A DNA stretch of 64,000 bases from Chryseobacterium sp. Lineage in GTDB: Bacteria; Bacteroidota; Bacteroidia; Flavobacteriales; Weeksellaceae. Location: NCBI GenBank assembly GCA_031286615.1, contig JAITUA010000003.1, forward strand, positions 310,001-374,000. Direction: 5' to 3'. Made by a program: the position numbers and the translations under genes. Of this stretch, positions 25,995-34,802 are shown piece by piece; position 1 is the stretch's first letter; the number at the start of each line of letters is the position of its first letter. Below the pieces are notes generated by a model. The model worked only from the letters and a program-made list of their open reading frames with translations. It was not told where the DNA came from and made no database searches.

Positions 25995-26801
25995 ATGTCA
26001 AAAACAGTTTTAATTACAGGTGCATCAAAAGGTTTCGGAAAAGCATGGGCAGAAGCATTTTTAGCAAAAGGATATAACGTGGCAGCAACAGCCAGAAACG
26101 TTGAAACACTTAATGATTTAAAAGAAAAGTATGGAGATTCTGTATTGCCTTTAACTTTAGATGTAGACAAGCGTGAAGAATCTTTGGCTATAGCTCAGAA
26201 AGTACAGCAGCATTTTGGTAGCATTGATATTCTGATCAATAATGCAGGGTATGCACTAACGGGTGCTATTGAAGAAACAAATGAGCAGGAAGCCAGAGCA
26301 CAGTTTGAAACGAATTTCTTTGGAACTCTATGGCTTACACAGGCAGTACTTCCTATCATGAGAGATCAGAAAAGCGGCCATATTATTCAGGTTTCTTCTA
26401 TTCTGGGATTGGCAACTTTACCAACGATGGGGCTTTACAATGCTTCTAAATTTGCACTGGAAGGGTTAAGTGAAACGTTAGCTACAGAAGTGAAGGAATT
26501 CGGAATTCATGTTACTTTGGTAGAGCCTAATGGATATGCTTCCAATATCTGGCATACAGGAATTAATACTCAAAGCAATCCTGTTTATGATGGTCTTAAA
26601 AAAGCTTTTTCTGAAGCTGAAACCTCTTTCGGAAGTGTAGAAGCTACCGCACCGGCTCTTATTAAATTAGCAGAAACTGAAAATCCTCCGTTGCGTTTAT
26701 TGCTTGGAAAAGTAGCTCTTCCTTTTGTAAAACAGAATTATGAACAGCGACTAAAAGTCTGGGAAGAATGGAATGAGGTATCCGTGGAAGCTCACGGATA
26801 A
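25995..26801 (+). CDS. SDR-family oxidoreductase under TetR control
   Basis: 268 residues. TGASKGFGKAWAEAFLAKGY cofactor loop, ILINNAGYALTG, QVSSILGLATL and YNASK catalytic motifs. Resembles the SDR at 23750 and the larger group of uncharacterised NADPH-dependent reductases. It lies 95 bases behind tetR with a perfect TetR-type palindrome between. A strong terminator follows. Substrate unknown. Confidence 0.9.
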   Translation: MSKTVLITGASKGFGKAWAEAFLAKGYNVAATARNVETLNDLKEKYGDSVLPLTLDVDKREESLAIAQKVQQHFGSIDILINNAGYALTGAIEETNEQEARAQFETNFFGTLWLTQAVLPIMRDQKSGHIIQVSSILGLATLPTMGLYNASKFALEGLSETLATEVKEFGIHVTLVEPNGYASNIWHTGINTQSNPVYDGLKKAFSEAETSFGSVEATAPALIKLAETENPPLRLLLGKVALPFVKQNYEQRLKVWEEWNEVSVEAHG

Positions 26802-26823
26802 TTATCAAAAGAATACAATCATA

Positions 26824-26862
26824 AAATAAGCTCCTTCTTTATAAGAACGGAGCTTATTTTTT
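26824..26862 (+). terminator. Terminator of the TetR/SDR unit
   Basis: AAATAAGCTCC (26824-26834) pairs with GGAGCTTATTT (26849-26859), with an inner TTCTT/AAGAA stem, then a T run. Confidence 0.8.
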
Positions 26863-26982
26863 ATCCTTTTTTGAATTGAAAACCCCAATAAATTACTCAG
26901 ATTTCCTGTTTCAAATCTCATTTTCCTGTTCACCACCCGTAATGTCTATTTCGCTGCAAAATATGACTGTTTGAACATATTA

Positions 26983-27023
26983 CCCGTTTAGCAGCCGCTT
27001 TTCAGGGCCTAATTTTGTCTCAT
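26983..27023 (+). promoter_or_regulatory. Promoter of the epoxide hydrolase gene, similar to that of the alcohol dehydrogenase
   Basis: -7 box TAATTTTG (27010-27017) lies inside CTAATTTTGTCTCAT (27009-27023), 15 bases identical to the alcohol dehydrogenase promoter on the minus strand at 17745-17759. Both also have CCCGTTT upstream (26983-26989 here). Confidence 0.55.
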
Positions 27024-27064
27024 CAAAAAAGAAAAACAGATTTAAAATTTAAAACAATAAAGCA

Positions 27065-28363
27065 ATGAAAACAACAATTTCAACCATCCTGTTAGCAGCT
27101 ACTTTTATGCTAAGTACTCCTGCAGTCTTTAAAGCACAAACTAATAACATCCCTACGGCTTCGTCAAAATCTGACACCAGTATCCGCCCTTTTCACATCA
27201 ATATTCCACAATCTCAGCTGGATGAACTCAAAAGAAGAATTTCGGAGACCCGTTTTCCTGATAAAGAAACAGTAAAAGATGCTTCTCAGGGAATTCAGCT
27301 CGCTCAGTTACAAGAACTGATTACCTATTGGGGGAATGGTTATGACTGGCGAAAAGTGGAAAATAAATTGAATGCTCTTCCGCAATTTGTAACAAAGATT
27401 GATGGTCTTGATATTCAGTTTATTCATGTTCGTTCAAAAGAGTCTAATGCAATGCCTGTGATCCTTACTCATGGCTGGCCGGGTTCTCCTTTAGAATTTA
27501 TTGATGCCATAGGTCCTCTGACCGATCCGGTAAAATATGGAGGAAAAGCAAGTGATGCTTTTGATGTGATTATTCCAGCAATTCCGGGATATGGTTTTTC
27601 AGAAATTCCTACTGAGTTGGGCTGGAATCCAGACCGTGTTGCCCGCGCATGGGATGTACTGATGAAGAGGCTTGGTTACAAAAAATATGTTTCTGAAGGT
27701 GGTGACCATGGCTCTGTAGTTTCTGATGCTTTGGCAAAACAAGCTCCTTCCGGTCTTTTGGGTATTCACCTGACCATGCCGGCCACTATTCCCGCTGAGC
27801 TTGTAAAACCCATTAATGCGGGTGATCCTGCTCCTGCCGGACTTTCCGCTTCAGAAGCACAAGCATATAATGCAATGAGTACTTTCTTTGGGAAAAATGC
27901 AGCCTATGGAGTAATGATGGTAACACGTCCACAAACGACAGGATATTTACTTTCCGATTCTCCAGGTGCTTTAGCAGCATTCCTTTATGAGAAGATCGCC
28001 GAATGGAGTGAAAGTGACCTGCATCCAGAAAATGTAATCGGCCGTGATGCAATATTAGATGACATTACGCTTTACTGGCTGACTAACACAGGAGCATCTT
28101 CTTCGCGTTTCTATTGGGAAAACAATAAAAATAACTTCAGCGCTGATGCACAGAAAACAAAAGACATTAAAGTTCCTGTAGCTATTTCGGTATTTCCTCA
28201 CGAGATTTATCAGGCTCCGGAAAGCTGGTCAAAACGTGCCTATCCTACATTATATTATTATCATAAAGCGCCAAAAGGAGGACATTTTGCAGCCTGGGAA
28301 CAACCACAGGTCTTTACGGAAGAACTTAGAGCAGCTTTCAAAGATTTAAGAAAAAAACTTTAA
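27065..28363 (+). CDS. Secreted epoxide hydrolase (EHN domain, alpha/beta hydrolase)
   Basis: 432 residues. A signal peptide (ends KAQ) precedes an epoxide hydrolase N-terminal domain (about 38-145, with FHINIPQSQLDELKRRI) and the hydrolase core. The HGWPGSP loop (H136) supplies the oxyanion hole, the nucleophile is D214 in EGGDHGS, and the catalytic histidine is H407 in GGHFAAWEQP. It should hydrolyse epoxides to diols outside the cytoplasmic membrane. The OsmC-like gene follows closely, which fits an electrophile and peroxide defence unit. Confidence 0.9.
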   Translation: MKTTISTILLAATFMLSTPAVFKAQTNNIPTASSKSDTSIRPFHINIPQSQLDELKRRISETRFPDKETVKDASQGIQLAQLQELITYWGNGYDWRKVENKLNALPQFVTKIDGLDIQFIHVRSKESNAMPVILTHGWPGSPLEFIDAIGPLTDPVKYGGKASDAFDVIIPAIPGYGFSEIPTELGWNPDRVARAWDVLMKRLGYKKYVSEGGDHGSVVSDALAKQAPSGLLGIHLTMPATIPAELVKPINAGDPAPAGLSASEAQAYNAMSTFFGKNAAYGVMMVTRPQTTGYLLSDSPGALAAFLYEKIAEWSESDLHPENVIGRDAILDDITLYWLTNTGASSSRFYWENNKNNFSADAQKTKDIKVPVAISVFPHEIYQAPESWSKRAYPTLYYYHKAPKGGHFAAWEQPQVFTEELRAAFKDLRKKL

Positions 28364-28408
28364 TAACGGATCAAATCAACAATATTGTTCAATCTAAATA
28401 ATAAAAAT

Positions 28409-28867
28409 ATGGAATTAAATATCATTCAGGAAGTAGAAAATACAACAGTAGTTAGCATCAGTAAAGTGTTGTATTCCGGTAACGTTGTAGTAACCGGAGG
28501 ACGTAACGGAGAAGCGAAAAGCAGTGACGGAAAACTGGACATTGAGCTGACGTCTCCCGGTGCGAAAGGAAACGGAACGAATCCGGAACAGTTATTAGCA
28601 GCAGGATGGTCGGCGTGTTTTATCGGAGCTATGCATCTGGGTGCTGTTAAAATGGGAGTTATTCTTCCTTCAGACCTGTCTGTCAATACCTCAATAGATC
28701 TGGCGACTAATGATGACGGATTTTTTCTACAAGCTCATTTACAAATTGTTTTACCGGGTCTTCCCGTAGATGAAGCCAGAAAAGTTGTGGAAATAGCACA
28801 TGCGACATGTCCTTATTCAAAAGCAACCCGTGGAAATATCAATGTGAAGATAGATGTAGTGGTGTAA
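28409..28867 (+). CDS. Ohr/OsmC-family peroxiredoxin
   Basis: 152 residues from ATG at 28409; the open frame from 28385 only adds codons in the spacer behind the hydrolase. The two reactive cysteines are C70 (GWSACFIGAMH) and C134 (HATCPYSKATRGN), and the Ohr-type SPGAKGNGTNPEQLLAAG segment is present. It reduces organic hydroperoxides in the cytoplasm. The start lies 45 bases behind the epoxide hydrolase stop, so the two are probably cotranscribed. Confidence 0.9.
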   Translation: MELNIIQEVENTTVVSISKVLYSGNVVVTGGRNGEAKSSDGKLDIELTSPGAKGNGTNPEQLLAAGWSACFIGAMHLGAVKMGVILPSDLSVNTSIDLATNDDGFFLQAHLQIVLPGLPVDEARKVVEIAHATCPYSKATRGNINVKIDVVV

Positions 28868-28898
28868 TTATCAGAATGTTCTATACCATTTTGAAACT

Positions 28899-28928
28899 CT
28901 TCCTTGCTTTTCGGTAAGGAAGGTTTTT
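28899..28928 (+). terminator. Terminator of the epoxide hydrolase/OsmC unit
   Basis: CTTCCTT (28899-28905) and AAGGAAG (28916-28922), then GTTTTTG. Confidence 0.75.
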
Positions 28929-29131
28929 GTTTTAATAAAAAAGGAAAAAATTCAAACTACAAATGAATACCTAGAAAGACAAATGATAATCATTAGTACG
29001 TCTCTAAAGGTCTGATAATTAAGAAAAAAAACAAAATAAATCTTGTAAACATTCTAAACATATTCAGTAAAAAGAAATCTCAGATATTATAGATAAAATA
29101 CTACTTAATGTTACCATATAAAACCCCAAAA

Positions 29132-29157
29132 GAGCATATCTATAATCAGATATACTC
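29132..29157 (-). terminator. Probable terminator of the first HTH pair
   Basis: GAGCATATCT (29132-29141) and AGATATACTC (29148-29157), one mismatch, 6-base loop; on the minus strand it is followed by TTTT. I see nothing else in 28929-29215. Confidence 0.55.
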
Positions 29158-29215
29158 TAAAACTTAGAAAAAAACAAAATTATAAACATTATTGCTTTAA
29201 TGGAAAATGTGTTCT

Positions 29216-29548
29216 TTACATTAAAAAAAGACGTTTCCATTTGGTCACTGTGTTTCTGCTCAGCTTGAAATGGCTGGCCAATTGGGTATTATTCAATCTG
29301 TGTTTTTTCTGATAATCAAGGATTTCAAAAATAGCCTGTTTATCATAGGATTTGAATTTCCGACTTTCGGATAATCCATCAAAAAAAATGATCGTATTTA
29401 TTTTCAGCACATCAGATACAGACAGAGTATCCTTAGATAAAAAGCCTTTAACAAATTTTTTTTTATCGGGGCATTTGGCTTCTATAAAATCGTGATAAAT
29501 CTGTTTATAATTGGGCCCGATATTTATGATCTGTATTTGCTTATCCAT
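29216..29548 (-). CDS. HTH protein B of the two-gene HTH cassette (locus 1)
   Basis: 110 residues, no signal or membrane segment. The C-terminus is a transposase-OrfA-like helix-turn-helix (NNTQLASHFKLSRNTVTKWK). The start overlaps the end of the partner gene 29524-29943 by 25 bases, which implies translational coupling. The same two-gene order recurs at 53523-54338, and a decayed C-terminus of this gene is at 18781. No catalytic transposase domain is present anywhere near. A DNA-binding regulator is the likeliest role, though a remnant of IS biology cannot be excluded. Confidence 0.7.
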   Translation of the reverse strand: MDKQIQIINIGPNYKQIYHDFIEAKCPDKKKFVKGFLSKDTLSVSDVLKINTIIFFDGLSESRKFKSYDKQAIFEILDYQKKHRLNNTQLASHFKLSRNTVTKWKRLFLM

Positions 29549-29943
29549 TTATTGAGCGTTGATTTTGGAATTCTGTATTGAGTCATGATTTCTAAAGTTG
29601 TCATCTGCTTATTCTCCAGAAGTTCCAGCATAAAATCTATAATTTCTTTCGTGTATAAACTTTTCCTGAATTGAGGCAACTGAGACTGTTTTTCTTTTTT
29701 ATTGGGACTTGAAACCGGAGCATATAAAATCAAATGATTGGAGTATAGCCGGAAAAAATCATATTCAAGCAGTTTGCACCATTTTAAAAGTACATCTGTA
29801 CCTACAGACTTTTGAGAATACATCTCTATAATTTCCTTTTCTGTTTTCTGTAGAAACTTACAGATTCTGCCCATCTCTACCTCTTTTTCCTTTACTCTTT
29901 TATAAAGCAGATCTCCGATATGAATATCTTTTAAGTTTTCCAT
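29524..29943 (-). CDS. HTH protein A of the two-gene HTH cassette (locus 1)
   Basis: 139 residues. The N-terminal half reads like an XRE-type HTH (IGDLLYKRVKEKEVEMGRIC), then the conserved string LLKWCKLLEYDFFRLYS and HLILYAP. The C-terminal half contains a second OrfA-like HTH (TTLEIMTQYRIPKSTLNKWI). It is paralogous to 53865-54338. Both copies stand on the 3' side of a GINTT surface-protein gene on the same strand, which suggests a functional link. Possibly a regulator; the mechanism is unknown. Confidence 0.7.
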   Translation of the reverse strand: MENLKDIHIGDLLYKRVKEKEVEMGRICKFLQKTEKEIIEMYSQKSVGTDVLLKWCKLLEYDFFRLYSNHLILYAPVSSPNKKEKQSQLPQFRKSLYTKEIIDFMLELLENKQMTTLEIMTQYRIPKSTLNKWISKYRS

Positions 29944-29976
29944 CCTATATTAATTTATTTACTGTTCAAAACACCA

Positions 29977-30447
29977 TTATCTTCTATCGGAAATAAACTC
30001 ATGATGTTTTATGGTCATGTTTTTCTTGATATCTTTGAAAAGTAAATTCACCTGATTATCATTGCAAAAGGTAATATCAATATCCATTCTTAAAACCTTT
30101 TCTGAAGAACCTGAGAACATAATAACCAGATATTTTTTTAAAATACCCTCCTTAATTTCAATATTTAAGATTTTTCTGTGCGGCATTTCAAAACTAGGTT
30201 TTTTACATCCTGAAAGCCACTGATAACTTTTTATGGAAAGGATCTCTCCTGAGTTTTCATATTCAAAGATAAATCTGTTTTTTAGCTTCCCGTATAGCAA
30301 TACCAAAAGAGTAATAAAAACAAACAACATTGAAATTAAATGATAATCAAAGAATCTAAGCGCAATAATGGTTCCTAAAAGCAACCCAATTACCACCAGC
30401 TGAAAAATCATATGATTAATTACTTTTTTCTTATTGTTTATTTTCAT
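29977..30447 (-). CDS. Small two-helix membrane protein, function unknown
   Basis: 156 residues with two adjacent transmembrane helices near the N-terminus (MIFQLVVIGLLLGTIIALRF and LISMLFVFITLLVLLYG). A ~90-residue cytoplasmic-looking domain follows, with a beta-rich pattern resembling bacterial PH-like or DUF families. It lies between the GINTT gene and the HTH pair in the same direction (gaps of 113 and 33 bases), so it is likely part of that unit in locus 1. It is missing from locus 2. Confidence 0.65.
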   Translation of the reverse strand: MKINNKKKVINHMIFQLVVIGLLLGTIIALRFFDYHLISMLFVFITLLVLLYGKLKNRFIFEYENSGEILSIKSYQWLSGCKKPSFEMPHRKILNIEIKEGILKKYLVIMFSGSSEKVLRMDIDITFCNDNQVNLLFKDIKKNMTIKHHEFISDRR

Positions 30448-30560
30448 TGAACTCTCAAATTATAAAGATTGTTATGTTAATATATTGCTTTTATAAAAAG
30501 TAATCTGAATTCAAATGGCGGAATATTTCTATTCCGCTCATTTAAAATGTAATTAAAAAT

Positions 30561-31448
30561 CTAATTCTTGTAAAAACTATATCCTGTAGACTGTACTCCC
30601 CAGTTTTGTAAAAACGTAGGATCTGTGATATTACTTCTTGAAGATAGGTTTTCAATTCCGTATAACAGTTCAACTTTATATTCTGTATCAGCTTCCAAAG
30701 GAACACTGGTCCCATCACCTACACTATAAAACGCAGACATGGAATATCGAAAATTCAAATTTGAACTGGCAGAAACAGCATGTGGGTTTCCGGAACTATC
30801 CTGGGCTGAGGATTCATATAGATACGGAGAAATCTGCACAGTTTGCATGGATATAGTCACAACATTTATTGGTGTCCAAGTAGCCCCAATTTTCTTATAC
30901 AATCGGGCATATGTTCTATTATGGAAAAAAAGAGGTACTTTGATTTGTCCTGTACCATCAATTATACTTGTTGCTGACCAACTTACTCCTCCATATGCCA
31001 TCTCAAACCAAGTGTTCCATGAGGCTGTTCCTCTTAGGGTAGATCCGGCTGGAAATTTAAATATTACTTCGGAGTTAGGTATCACCCAGCAATTTGCTGG
31101 TTGTATTGTAGTCCCTCCACCATCTTGTGCATTAGTTTGTACTGTATTCAAAATAGAAGTTAACGGAACACTCACACTTGTATTTTGCCTCACGTTACTA
31201 TCTATATTATATAAAACAAAATCATTAGGATTTCCCGGCTTAAATATTCCAATATTTCCGTCTGCATCAGCAACTACAGGAGTTCCTTCCGGAATGACAG
31301 GTAATGTCCGGGTACGCAAGTCTCCATTGATATCTAATGTTTTTGTAGGGGAAGTTGTATTGATTCCTACATTTCCGGTTTGTCCGGACACGGTAATAGA
31401 TAGTCCAAGCATTACCGCTGCTAAGGATGTAATTTTTCTATTTTTCAT
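30561..31448 (-). CDS. GINTT-type surface/secreted protein (locus 1)
   Basis: About 295 residues from ATG at 31448; the upstream extension to 31478 is a lysine-rich run that would bury the signal peptide. A signal peptide ending TVSGQ precedes the tail-fibre-like repeat NVGINTTSPTKTLDINGDLR, a linker and a beta-rich C-terminal domain, probably jelly-roll. These proteins are common and numerous in Chryseobacterium-like genomes and resemble phage tail-fibre head modules. The C-terminal domain differs from those of the four GINTT proteins at 54369-58440. Confidence 0.75.
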   Translation of the reverse strand: MKNRKITSLAAVMLGLSITVSGQTGNVGINTTSPTKTLDINGDLRTRTLPVIPEGTPVVADADGNIGIFKPGNPNDFVLYNIDSNVRQNTSVSVPLTSILNTVQTNAQDGGGTTIQPANCWVIPNSEVIFKFPAGSTLRGTASWNTWFEMAYGGVSWSATSIIDGTGQIKVPLFFHNRTYARLYKKIGATWTPINVVTISMQTVQISPYLYESSAQDSSGNPHAVSASSNLNFRYSMSAFYSVGDGTSVPLEADTEYKVELLYGIENLSSRSNITDPTFLQNWGVQSTGYSFYKN

Positions 31449-31808
31449 AACCTTTGGTTTATTTTTTTTTTTTGACATTCATTTGCTTAATTGACCACCT
31501 GATTTTTAACAGAGGAGCTCTTAGTCTCCCCTGTATAAACTACCCTGAATTTTACTTAAAATACGTGGGAACATATTTAACATTCATTGTTAAATCAGGT
31601 AATAAATTGTTGGGACAAAGATCAGATAAGTCATACGGATGATAAAATAATTATTGTAAAAATAGATAGCCGTTACTGTAATTATAAATTTAATAGTGTG
31701 TAGTTTAAAAATGACATTGTATGCTTTTGCTGGCCGTTAATTTTTTCTAACTTTATAATAATAATTCACTATATCTAGTAAAAAAAAACACATAATCTCC
31801 AATCCACA
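31449..31808. other. Intergenic region between divergent GINTT and histidine kinase genes
   Basis: 360 bases without a gene. A possible promoter for the kinase is TTTTG at 31724-31728 with TAACTTTA at about 31750. I see no other clear structure. Confidence 0.3.
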
Positions 31809-34802
31809 ATGATGTCTTATAAAGTCCCCCTTTTTATTCTGTTATTCTGCATACAACTCTGTTATAGCCAGCAAATAGCCTCTGTTTGGTATGATACAGA
31901 CAATGGGCTTCCGCAGAATAGTGTAAAGGATATTACCAAAGATAAATATGGATTTATCTGGCTGAGTACAGAAAACGGATTGGTACGTTATGACGGATAT
32001 AATTTTGTAACCTTTAATCATCTTAATCTTAAAAATAACAGGTTCACCTTCTTTTTTGGAAATGTAGAAAAAGACTCTATTTATAATTTAACGGCTTACA
32101 GTGAAAACACCATTTTACTCTCCAAAAGAAATATAAGTGTACTGCAAAAACAGACTAGCTGCATCCGAAAAATGTTGAGTGAAAGCAGGTCATATTCTGT
32201 CTTTGTAAAAAACAAACTGTTGGCAGAAGCTGAACATAGAAAATATTTTATTTATTTTGATAAAAACAGCTACTATCACCTTGCTAATGATGGTACTATT
32301 CAGTATAAGCACCAAAACATAGCTCCCGTAAAAGGTCTGGATGAGAACTATATATTAGATACATTCTGTTTTGGACAAAACATTTTTATCACTTCCAAGA
32401 CATTAAAGAAGATCATTAAAATTTCCTTCGGAAAAGTGACTTATTTGAATGCTCCTGATGTTTTTTTTCAAAAGAATTCCAAAATATACTGGAGCCAGAT
32501 CAACAATCAATCTTTTATCATTCATGATCATGTATTGTATAAAATTCTGTATGACCACAATGCCATCAAAGTAAAAAAAATTGCAGCTTACGATCTGAGT
32601 AAAAACTCTTTATCCTCCATTTATCATGATGAAATCAATAATAAACTCTACCTGGGAACTTTGTCTGACGGCTTGAATATCATTAAATTCAATAATTTTC
32701 GTGTAGTTAATAAGTCAGATAAATCTTATGATAATATTTTTTATGCCCCACTGCCTTTCGGAAAAGACAAAGTAATTACCTCATCGGGAGATATTTATAA
32801 TGAAACCGGATTGCTGAAACAATGTCATTTCAATACTACCAGCAATTATTTTTTGTTGTATGATAATAAGAAAAATATCATTGTACAAAAGGACAAATCA
32901 CTGCTGCGTTATCTCAGTGACACCGATTATTCGAAAAATGAACAGCAGGATTTCGGGAAAACAGTATCTTATGTATGGAAGCTCAAAGATTATTATGCGG
33001 CAGTATTTCATCAGCCTTCGTTAAGATCTCAACTTGTTTTTTTTAAGGATGCCGGTTTCAAGAACCCTTTCTTACAATTCTCCATCTTGAATATTGTAAC
33101 TTCCGTGCAGGAATATGGTCAGAATAACTGGCTGGTAGGGACCAGAGATGCCTTATACTCTATAGAAGCACCCTCTTTTACTCTTAAAAAAATATCTTCA
33201 AAACCTTTGAATGTAAGGGAAATTGTAAAAACCGATGATGGTAATTTTTGGATTATGACTCAGGGAAATGGTTTTTTTCTTTACAAAAACAAAGAATTAA
33301 TAAAAATGCCTGACGACAAGGATGGTTACCTTTTATTTTCACATACGCTTCTGGAAGATAAAAAAGGATTTTTATGGATCAGTACCAATAACGGGCTATT
33401 TCAGGTATTGAAAAACAACCTTCTTAACTACTCCAAAGATAGAAAATCCTCGATATACTATTACAGATACAGCAAGGAAGACGGGTTCAATACAAATGAA
33501 TTCAACGGTGGGTGTTCTCCCAGCGCTGCAGTGCTGCAGAATGGAAGCTTTGTGCTGCCCTCGATAAAAGGACTGGTATTTTTTGATCCTAAAAAGATCA
33601 GAAGCTATTATCCGAAGAACTTCTTTATGGAACGTGTCGTATTTTATGATTCAAAAAGCAGCATAAAGGAGAATACCATCAATCTGGAAAACAATTTCTA
33701 TAAAGCTCTGATTCTGGTAGATGTACCCTATTATGCCAACCGGGTGAATCTTGTCATTGAAGCCAAACTGAAAGGTTCTAAAAATGAAAAATGGGAGAAA
33801 GTAAGCAGTGATGGAAAATACCATATCACGAATCTGGAGCCTGGAAAATATCAGCTTATCGTAAGAGTGTTAGCCTCTCCAAAAGGAAAATACATTTACA
33901 AAACATTAAATATTGATGTAAAATATCTATTTTATCAAACATTGCTTTTTAAATTTTTCATCATTTTAATTGTAATACTCATCTTATTAAAACTATTCAA
34001 ATTACGGGTAAGAAGACAGGAACTGAAAAAAAGAGAACTGGAAAAAATAATTGAAATAAGAACTCAGAAATTATTAAAAACAGTTTCTAAACAAGAATAT
34101 ACAAAGGAACAGCTCCGAAAAGAAAGTGTTCAACAGAAAAAATTGCTGGAGACGATAAGCCACGACATCATTACTCCTATCAAATATCTTTCTATTGCAG
34201 CAAAGAAATTGTATGAAACAGATGAACACGATCATCATAGACAAAAAAAACACTTTGAAAGTTTTTATAAATCTTCTATAGAGTTCTACAACTTTGTAAA
34301 AACCCTGAAAGAATACGCCGAGATTTATAACATTTCCGAAAAAAAGGAAACTTATAATATCTACGAAGTCATTGAATCCAAAAAGACTCTTTTTGAAGGC
34401 GCTGCCAGAGAACAAAAAACACAGATTATTAATCATGTTAAAAACCCTACCTACTCCCAAATCAATCAGAATGTGGTAGCGGTTATTATTCATAATTTAA
34501 TAGATAATGCAATAAAAAATACTACAAACGGAATTATAGAACTCTGTACTATTGAAGATGAAAGCATCTTTTTTCTCGAAGTAAGAGATACAGGTAAAGG
34601 GATGAGCCAGGAACAGATGAAGTATTATAAAAAGCTTCAGAATAATATTGAAAATGAAAAACACATTTTACAAAAATACAGTCTGGGACTGCATCTTATT
34701 CTTCAATTACTCTTGATGATTAACGGTAAAATAGACTTTAAAAACAATAACCCCTATGGAACAATAGTATCGATTAAAATAAAAAACCAGAAATATGGAT
34801 AG
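31809..34802 (+). CDS. Two-component propeller sensor histidine kinase
   Basis: 997 residues. Signal peptide (ends LCYSQ), then a beta-propeller of reg_prop repeats (DNGLPQNSVKDITKDKYGFI, WLSTENGLVRYDG) over about 20-600, a Y_Y_Y domain (about 610-705) and a transmembrane helix (about 712-732). The cytoplasmic HisKA domain carries the phospho-acceptor H785 in ISHDIITPIKY, and the ATPase has N-box LIDNAIKNT and G-box DTGKGMS. It senses an extracytoplasmic signal and phosphorylates the response regulator encoded 8 bases inside its 3' end. The hybrid fusion common in Bacteroidota is absent: kinase and regulator are separate here. Confidence 0.9.
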   Translation: MMSYKVPLFILLFCIQLCYSQQIASVWYDTDNGLPQNSVKDITKDKYGFIWLSTENGLVRYDGYNFVTFNHLNLKNNRFTFFFGNVEKDSIYNLTAYSENTILLSKRNISVLQKQTSCIRKMLSESRSYSVFVKNKLLAEAEHRKYFIYFDKNSYYHLANDGTIQYKHQNIAPVKGLDENYILDTFCFGQNIFITSKTLKKIIKISFGKVTYLNAPDVFFQKNSKIYWSQINNQSFIIHDHVLYKILYDHNAIKVKKIAAYDLSKNSLSSIYHDEINNKLYLGTLSDGLNIIKFNNFRVVNKSDKSYDNIFYAPLPFGKDKVITSSGDIYNETGLLKQCHFNTTSNYFLLYDNKKNIIVQKDKSLLRYLSDTDYSKNEQQDFGKTVSYVWKLKDYYAAVFHQPSLRSQLVFFKDAGFKNPFLQFSILNIVTSVQEYGQNNWLVGTRDALYSIEAPSFTLKKISSKPLNVREIVKTDDGNFWIMTQGNGFFLYKNKELIKMPDDKDGYLLFSHTLLEDKKGFLWISTNNGLFQVLKNNLLNYSKDRKSSIYYYRYSKEDGFNTNEFNGGCSPSAAVLQNGSFVLPSIKGLVFFDPKKIRSYYPKNFFMERVVFYDSKSSIKENTINLENNFYKALILVDVPYYANRVNLVIEAKLKGSKNEKWEKVSSDGKYHITNLEPGKYQLIVRVLASPKGKYIYKTLNIDVKYLFYQTLLFKFFIILIVILILLKLFKLRVRRQELKKRELEKIIEIRTQKLLKTVSKQEYTKEQLRKESVQQKKLLETISHDIITPIKYLSIAAKKLYETDEHDHHRQKKHFESFYKSSIEFYNFVKTLKEYAEIYNISEKKETYNIYEVIESKKTLFEGAAREQKTQIINHVKNPTYSQINQNVVAVIIHNLIDNAIKNTTNGIIELCTIEDESIFFLEVRDTGKGMSQEQMKYYKKLQNNIENEKHILQKYSLGLHLILQLLLMINGKIDFKNNNPYGTIVSIKIKNQKYG

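Noticed and set aside
29216-29943. Considered as an insertion sequence (OrfA-type HTH proteins)
   Set aside because: No catalytic transposase gene, terminal inverted repeats or target duplications are visible, and the pair is conserved beside GINTT genes at two loci.
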